From assembly GCA_905214265.1 (NCBI GenBank), contig CAJMLQ010000141.1, positions 1 to 7,351 on the forward strand: 7,351 nucleotides of DNA, read 5' to 3'. This document shows, piece after piece, positions 6,501 through 7,351 of this stretch. Source of the DNA: an uncultured bacterium. GTDB taxonomy: Bacteria; Bacillota; Clostridia; Oscillospirales; Ruminococcaceae. Positions within the stretch are counted from its first letter, which is position 1, and each line of letters begins with the position of its first letter. The notes beneath the pieces are model-generated. The model made no database searches, had not been told where the DNA came from, and saw only the letters and a program-made list of their open reading frames with translations. Both the position numbers and the translations under genes were made by a program.

Positions 6501-7351
6501 ATGGAGACCTACCTCTGCGGCAACATGACCAATATGACGGAATACTCCGCTTTTTACACGGATGCTATTGATCAGCAGATTCAGTACAATGTTGGTCCCG
6601 CCTATGCCAAGGGCCCGTATGCCTGGGAAAGCCACTCTGCGATCCTTGCAGACGGTGAACCGGCAGACCGTTACTGGATGAACGTTTTGGTGATCCCCTT
6701 TGAAACCTTGGGCGTTACTTCAAAGACTGCAACCCTCGGCGGAACTTTTGTCGCCAATATTTACGGCGGTCCTGGTCCGTATTACGGTTGGTGCGGTTCC
6801 AATGTCTGGAGCACTTCCTCCTTCCGTCTGATCAAGATGGTTGACGAGACCGGGGAAGCTGCGGATAAGACCGCGCTGAAGGCTCTCTGCGATCAGTACA
6901 AGGATAAGGAAAACACCGGCTACACCGATGAGAGCTGGAACGCGTTTCAAGATGCTCTGGCAAAGGTCCAGGAAATCCTGAACGACGAAGCTGCCGGTCA
7001 GGATGCGGTGGACGCCGCCAAAGCTCAGCTGGAAGCGGCAGTTTCCGGCCTGAAAAAGGCTCCTCTCCCCGTGATCCCCGCGAGACCCTCCAAGCCTTCT
7101 GTCACGGAGCCTGAAGCCGGATGGGTTCAGCTGTCCGACGGCCATTGGGAATACCATGCGGCGGACGGAACCGCTCTGACTGGCTGGCAGAAGGTCGGCG
7201 GAATCTGGTATTATCTGGATGACGACGGCGTTATGCTCACCGGCTGGCAGCAGATCAACGGCGTATGGTACTACCTCAGGAGCTGGGGCGGTATGGCGAC
7301 TGGCTGGCAGCAGATTAACGGCGTATGGTACTACCTCAAGAGCTGGGGCGG
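357..7351 (+). CDS. Giant secreted wall-bound protein with tandem DUF4838 modules (3' end outside window)
   Basis: One open frame of 2,331 visible codons begins at TTG 357, behind a strong ribosome site, and runs off the right edge without a stop. Domain order is signal peptide, beta-helix, Big_2, FIVAR, two copies of a GH67N-like/DUF4838/CBM9-like module, FIVAR, Pro-rich linker and cell-wall-binding repeats. DUF4838 cores resemble glycoside-hydrolase TIM barrels, but no activity is established, so I infer surface carbohydrate processing or binding without naming a substrate. The repeats imply non-covalent attachment to choline-type or other wall polymers outside the cell. An alternative start is GTG 414 (residue 20), with its own AGGAGG at 398-403; it gives a signal peptide of more usual length. 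Single-module DUF4838 proteins are normally far shorter; the size here comes from the internal duplication plus accessory domains. No frameshift was found in a codon-by-codon reading. I know no gene symbol for it. Confidence 0.93.
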   Translation, partial: MPNTIHDEKQDGNRGGRQAVITKKQRKIQLKRGLASLLALSLAIPATGTLTAFAGGEVPFSDEWALCAACSEETPHLISTKEDLDKIRTHLDENGHVTGYFQLANDIVFEEADFAEGGAFYNDGLGWLPIGHDGTPGSAYTPHSANIWLDGDEHTISGLEFHSYAGDVLPANPRETMEQLIYDLSFIARPDASTIQNLTFDSAYIASRVGAAVVYGVGTANTKVKNVTVSNSTVVNMGGKVASVGLFARSVGGIIEDSTIVNSVSTIKSLDGEKSYDGWYQTLFAGKLQENSTLRNILIQDCTLDAYAYSSLFTNDIMSGAAIDGVTIRNLDATWGHGNMYHFANIQGSPENVTISHVNLDAKMTYNVSCQTLILPAAAGVQLKDSVLVYNQESALTLTPTETAANAGEYENVYVVRNPKGSARSILYCAAGDGQSEVAIPETLELNVGASYTIPALPGGTASYQSSNAAVSVSESGVITAESQGSAVVTVLVKMSNASNPVSLATIAVTAGSAEGQVVKTELQSLYDQHKDKENSGYTSESWSLFQSALAAALAVLNNETADQAAVDAAKSRLEEAVSGLRMPADFTYLTVDGTANANIYLSANGGTLLQFAAQELQEFVKKISGAELPVVSELSGSGLTIVLATPETVPEISTLFAEDLAEIGELDGFAIRQKENLLYIIGTCERGVQNGVYDFLTENTGIIWTRATEELGTLYNPQSTIRIQKINYREIPDFAVRGCGPNGENDGPEYSKMLARNKQNSITATTSLGDVENGKYDRLNAVGLKPLLLGHVMSNWLPNDKYFDEHPEYYLSNPDGTPKPGANGFTQLNFYNPGTAEAVAYEICEFLKVSKESTVGLALGDSNYFVVIEDGVELNRQPFTADNGVTVYSEDDNYKSTVFFNFLNRVAKIVGEQYPDVQINTFAYIFAEVPPAVDIAENVNIVFAPLNGDDHLPIETSSGNTRVKKYIEGWSEKTKNLYLYSYWNCLLYPEYPRPLAEKVQIDLHYLKEMGFVGIGPESVGDTARETESKHDWDINGMYFWMMQQLFWDMDADLEALKTQYCDLAYGPASADMQEFYRLIEEGWDSTDDFVWYITGGDTYYKKFIIDAGIAEEVLAAINAAYAAAETDLQRTRILPLKTAMETEIAFYEQFPEEDGKAYYSDAGLDVITSSESLNDLSQGPWAEAVPLTQFRTDKMEVPAQPVEVRLLWDDENLYVAYVNYDDRVGTDSDPNQPEKITALLPTESWFKNSPAFMETYLCGDANQLFDYRAYYSDAKCNSFCYLPGITFDSDGPKWNAYYGAHTSDVASERYWVNLQVIPFADMGVTADTARLYGTFVSNSVHGADAGKATYYGWCGANVWSTASFRPIALIGKASPADLTKLTIDGAANAGIYVSENANSLLQLAQKELQDFVKKISGAELPAISTLSGSGLEIVLATPDTVPEITALFADDLEWIGETDGFAVRTLENKIYILAQEARGVLNGVYDFLEENAGILWTRGVEELGTLYEEMPTISIVKADYREKSPFQLRGWNACGQGATGIHHYDTATRWFEGRNKLNARVGTMGGDIGNIEIDGKNYTTNGHILLAGGATLSIDKYFETHPEYFMTNSDGTPKKSQYGSNLNFYNLEAADVLAQELYDSATKNKVIYVPHSIQDNQYFCMVVPDENGNLVDLASQPFTADNGVTVTPDMDNYKSTVFFNFLNRAAKKLKELDPELKIVSLAYIYCEYPPAVEIEDNIVIQFAPIYSDDHLPIETASSNAQVKKNLTGWAEKTKNIVVYNYYASLPCAIYSRPIAEKVQKDYQFYAELGLLGLTPEGGVDSAPGYVNYDAWSMNHLYYWLMDRLMWDPYADLDALTVEFCDKAYGEGSAAMQEYYRLIQSGWDMFDDYVWYTSGGDTYIKKFIIDAGIADAASKALADAYDASDELGKKRIGLIQKIFEEQLAKFANFVPEDGFAYRTDLGKEALVAEENMTVTSGPWSKVKPLTVFKNPDLIDSPRAVEVRLMWDDDNVYVAYKIPNEKIGTEEDPYGNIPPLTADGSWWNGGPEFMETYLCGNMTNMTEYSAFYTDAIDQQIQYNVGPAYAKGPYAWESHSAILADGEPADRYWMNVLVIPFETLGVTSKTATLGGTFVANIYGGPGPYYGWCGSNVWSTSSFRLIKMVDETGEAADKTALKALCDQYKDKENTGYTDESWNAFQDALAKVQEILNDEAAGQDAVDAAKAQLEAAVSGLKKAPLPVIPARPSKPSVTEPEAGWVQLSDGHWEYHAADGTALTGWQKVGGIWYYLDDDGVMLTGWQQINGVWYYLRSWGGMATGWQQINGVWYYLKSWG
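398..416 (+). promoter_or_regulatory. Second ribosome site and alternative GTG start
   Basis: AGGAGG at 398-403 lies ten bases upstream of an in-frame GTG at 414-416. Starting here removes 19 hydrophilic residues and leaves a standard signal peptide. The spacing is at the long end of the usable range and the match is shorter than the site at 345-353. N-terminal sequence or ribosome profiling would be needed to choose between them. Confidence 0.4.
585..1643 (+). other. Right-handed beta-helix, pectin-lyase-like (residues 77-429)
   Basis: It opens with the typical entry seen in surface beta-helix proteins: LISTKEDLDKI, then FQLANDIVF, GWLPIG and IWLDGDEHTISGLEF. These match the common pattern 'aDIdL... 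W.PIG... FdG.gHtIsgL'. Short rungs with hydrophobic-polar alternation follow, such as STIQNLTFDSAYI, TKVKNVTVSNSTVV, GIIEDSTIVNS, STLRNILIQDCTLD, AAIDGVTIRNLDA and ENVTISHVNLDA. This fold is shared by polysaccharide lyases and by adhesins. I see no assignable catalytic set, so binding and cleavage both remain possible. The base composition is more AT-rich than that of the second module. Confidence 0.75.
1665..1886 (+). other. Big_2-type bacterial Ig-like domain (residues 437-510)
   Basis: The segment PETLELNVGASYTIPAL is followed by ASYQSSNAAVSVSESGVITA and a terminal QGSAVVTVLV. This is the Big_2 signature: a beta strand, then 'y.SSn..Va.Vs.sGvItA...G.a.ItV'. Such domains act as rigid spacers or adhesive units in surface proteins. 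Here it links the beta-helix to FIVAR 1. Confidence 0.8.
1908..2102 (+). other. FIVAR domain 1 (residues 518-582)
   Basis: It is a three-helix unit with the hallmark YDQHKDKENSGYTSESWSLF, then ADQAAVDAAKSRLEEAVSGL. FIVAR ('found in various architectures') units are alpha-helical spacers or sugar-binding elements in Gram-positive surface proteins. It is paired with FIVAR 2 at 6861-7058: 40 of 62 aligned residues (K520 to L581 here) are identical by hand count. Confidence 0.88.
2124..2537 (+). other. Module 1 GH67N/GH20b-like N-domain (residues 590-727)
   Basis: It begins LTVDGTANANIYLS and includes AAQELQEFVKKISGAELPVV, LTIVLATPETVP, DGFAIRQKENLLYIIG, RGVQNGVYDFL and GIIWTR. This is the alpha/beta domain that typically precedes GH67, GH20 and DUF4838 barrels. 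An ungapped hand alignment with module 2 over the first 127 residues gives 88 identities. Confidence 0.8.
2541..3836 (+). other. Module 1 DUF4838 core, GH-like TIM barrel (residues 729-1160)
   Basis: Features seen, in order: YREIPDFAVRGCG at the entry; DKYFDEHPEYYLSNPDGTPK; TQLNFYNPGTAEAV; STVFFNFLNRVAKIV; NTFAYIFAEVPPAVDI; DDHLPIET; VKKYIEGWSEKTKNLYLYSYWN; MGFVGIGPE; MYFWMMQQLFWDMDADLEALKTQYCDLAYGPASADMQEFY. These follow the DUF4838 order closely. Conserved acidic residues shared with module 2 at a fixed offset of 799 are E929 (in FAEVPP) and E1018 (in IGPE), both candidate active-site acids by inference only. The enzymatic reaction is unknown. Confidence 0.8.
3039..3073 (+). repeat. 35-bp exact repeat, copy 1
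   Basis: These 35 bases, encoding YKSTVFFNFLNR, are identical to 5436-5470, including every wobble position. Bases on both sides differ at synonymous sites. Confidence 0.9.
3888..4469 (+). other. Module 1 CBM9-like carbohydrate-binding domain (residues 1178-1371)
   Basis: It starts SQGPWAEAVPLTQF, has the CBM9-type strand VEVRLLWDDENLYVAY at 1203-1218, and ends with ERYWVNLQVIPFADMGV and YYGWCGANVWSTASFRPI. CBM9-like domains commonly follow GH-like barrels and are expected to bind sugars. Module 2 keeps 13 of the 16 residues in the central strand. Confidence 0.7.
4500..4913 (+). other. Module 2 GH67N/GH20b-like N-domain (residues 1382-1519)
   Basis: This is a second copy of the domain at 2124-2537: LTIDGAANAGIYVS, KELQDFVKKISGAELPAI, LEIVLATPDTVPEI, RGVLNGVYDFLEENAGILWTR, EELGTLY. 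The aligned part shows no insertions or deletions relative to module 1, which points to a duplication within the gene. Confidence 0.82.
4917..6227 (+). other. Module 2 DUF4838 core, GH-like TIM barrel (residues 1521-1957)
   Basis: It carries YREKSPFQLRGWN, DKYFETHPEYFMTNSDGTPK, SNLNFYNLEAADVL, STVFFNFLNRAAKKL, LAYIYCEYPPAVEI, DDHLPIET, VKKNLTGWAEKTKNIVVYNYYA, LGLLGLTPEGGVDS, LMDRLMWDPYADLDALTVEFCDKAYGEG. Acids E1728 and E1817 match E929 and E1018 of module 1. The loop after the RG motif (about 1531-1580) and the D-rich loop at 1656-1673 differ strongly from module 1, so the two barrels may prefer different ligands (inference). Confidence 0.82.
5436..5470 (+). repeat. 35-bp exact repeat, copy 2
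   Basis: This is the partner of 3039-3073, offset by 2,397 bases (799 codons), in the same frame and at the same place in the second DUF4838 core. Confidence 0.9.
6282..6839 (+). other. Module 2 CBM9-like carbohydrate-binding domain (residues 1976-2161)
   Basis: It begins SGPWSKVKPLTVF, contains VEVRLMWDDDNVYVAY (2000-2015) and closes with DRYWMNVLVIPFETLGV and YYGWCGSNVWSTSSFRLIKM. The order and end motif match the module 1 copy. The middle section (TADGSWWNGGPEFMETYLCG and onward) is more diverged, apart from the shared FMETYLCG. Confidence 0.7.
6861..7058 (+). other. FIVAR domain 2 (residues 2169-2234)
   Basis: KTALKALCDQYKDKENTGYT and GQDAVDAAKAQLEAAVSGL match FIVAR 1 in sequence and length. 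The two FIVAR units therefore bracket the two DUF4838 modules. The sequence then passes into a Pro-rich linker. Confidence 0.88.
7059..7121 (+). other. Pro-rich linker (residues 2235-2255)
   Basis: The stretch APLPVIPARPSKPSVTEPEA is rich in Pro, Ser and Lys and has no predicted fold. It separates FIVAR 2 from the wall-binding repeats, as is usual for wall-anchored Gram-positive proteins. Confidence 0.8.
7122..7351 (+). repeat. Cell-wall-binding (CW_binding_1/choline-binding type) repeats, cut by window edge
   Basis: Four units of about 20 residues start at residues 2256, 2276, 2296 and 2316. The first, with WVQLSDGHWEYHAADG, is diverged; the next is GWQKVGGIWYYLDDDGVMLT; the last two read GWQQINGVWYYL followed by RSWGG or KSWGG. 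The Trp and Tyr-Tyr positions that form choline-type cages are kept. At DNA level the units at 7242-7301 and 7302-7351 differ at only two of 50 shared bases, so copy number may vary between strains. More repeats probably follow outside the window. Confidence 0.92.

Larger units (their letters stand above)
2124..6839 (+). repeat. In-gene tandem duplication of the N-domain/DUF4838/CBM9 module
   Basis: Copy 1 spans 2124-4469 and copy 2 spans 4500-6839. The spacing between equivalent residues is 792 at the start, 799 through the barrel and 797 in the CBM9-like domain, so only small insertions and deletions separate them. The short joint KASPADLTK at 1373-1381 links the copies with no FIVAR or Ig spacer between them. 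Confidence 0.88.

Noticed and set aside
7242..7351. 60-bp tandem DNA repeat as a CRISPR or non-coding satellite
   Set aside because: The repeats are in frame, have no spacers, and encode a well-known wall-binding protein repeat.

Overview
The window is dominated by a single plus-strand gene. It starts near position 357, runs without a stop for 2,331 codons, and is still open at the right edge (7351). The first 344 bases are an AT-rich leader with no supportable gene. They hold a probable terminator of an unseen upstream gene (44-105), a candidate promoter (235-265), and a near-perfect Shine-Dalgarno just ahead of a TTG start. The protein has an N-terminal export signal, Gram-positive cell-wall-binding repeats at its C-terminal end, and FIVAR and bacterial Ig-like (Big_2) spacers. 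Together with the strong AGGAGGTGA ribosome site and moderate GC, these point to a Firmicute, most likely a gut-type Clostridia member. The species cannot be named from the sequence.

Protein layout, N to C (residues counted from the TTG start): signal peptide (1-54); right-handed beta-helix of the pectin-lyase type (about 77-429); Big_2 Ig-like domain (about 437-510); FIVAR 1 (518-582); first glycan-processing module (GH67N/GH20b-like N-domain 590-727, DUF4838 core 729-1160, CBM9-like domain 1178-1371); second copy of the whole module (1382-1519, 1521-1957, 1976-2161); FIVAR 2 (2169-2234); Pro-rich linker; and at least four choline-binding/CW_binding_1 type repeats from 2256, cut by the window edge.

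The inferred picture is a secreted, non-covalently wall-attached multimodular protein. Two glycoside-hydrolase-like TIM-barrel modules of unassigned activity sit between FIVAR spacers, with a beta-helix at the outer end that could bind or cleave a polysaccharide. No substrate can be assigned. The notable points are the tandem in-gene duplication (about 69% identity by hand count in the N-domain), a 35-base stretch that stayed identical at DNA level between otherwise diverged copies, the apparent loss in both copies of the Cys-rich motif I associate with DUF4838, and an ambiguous start region where a second ribosome site and a 14-codon overlapping ORF precede an alternative GTG start.
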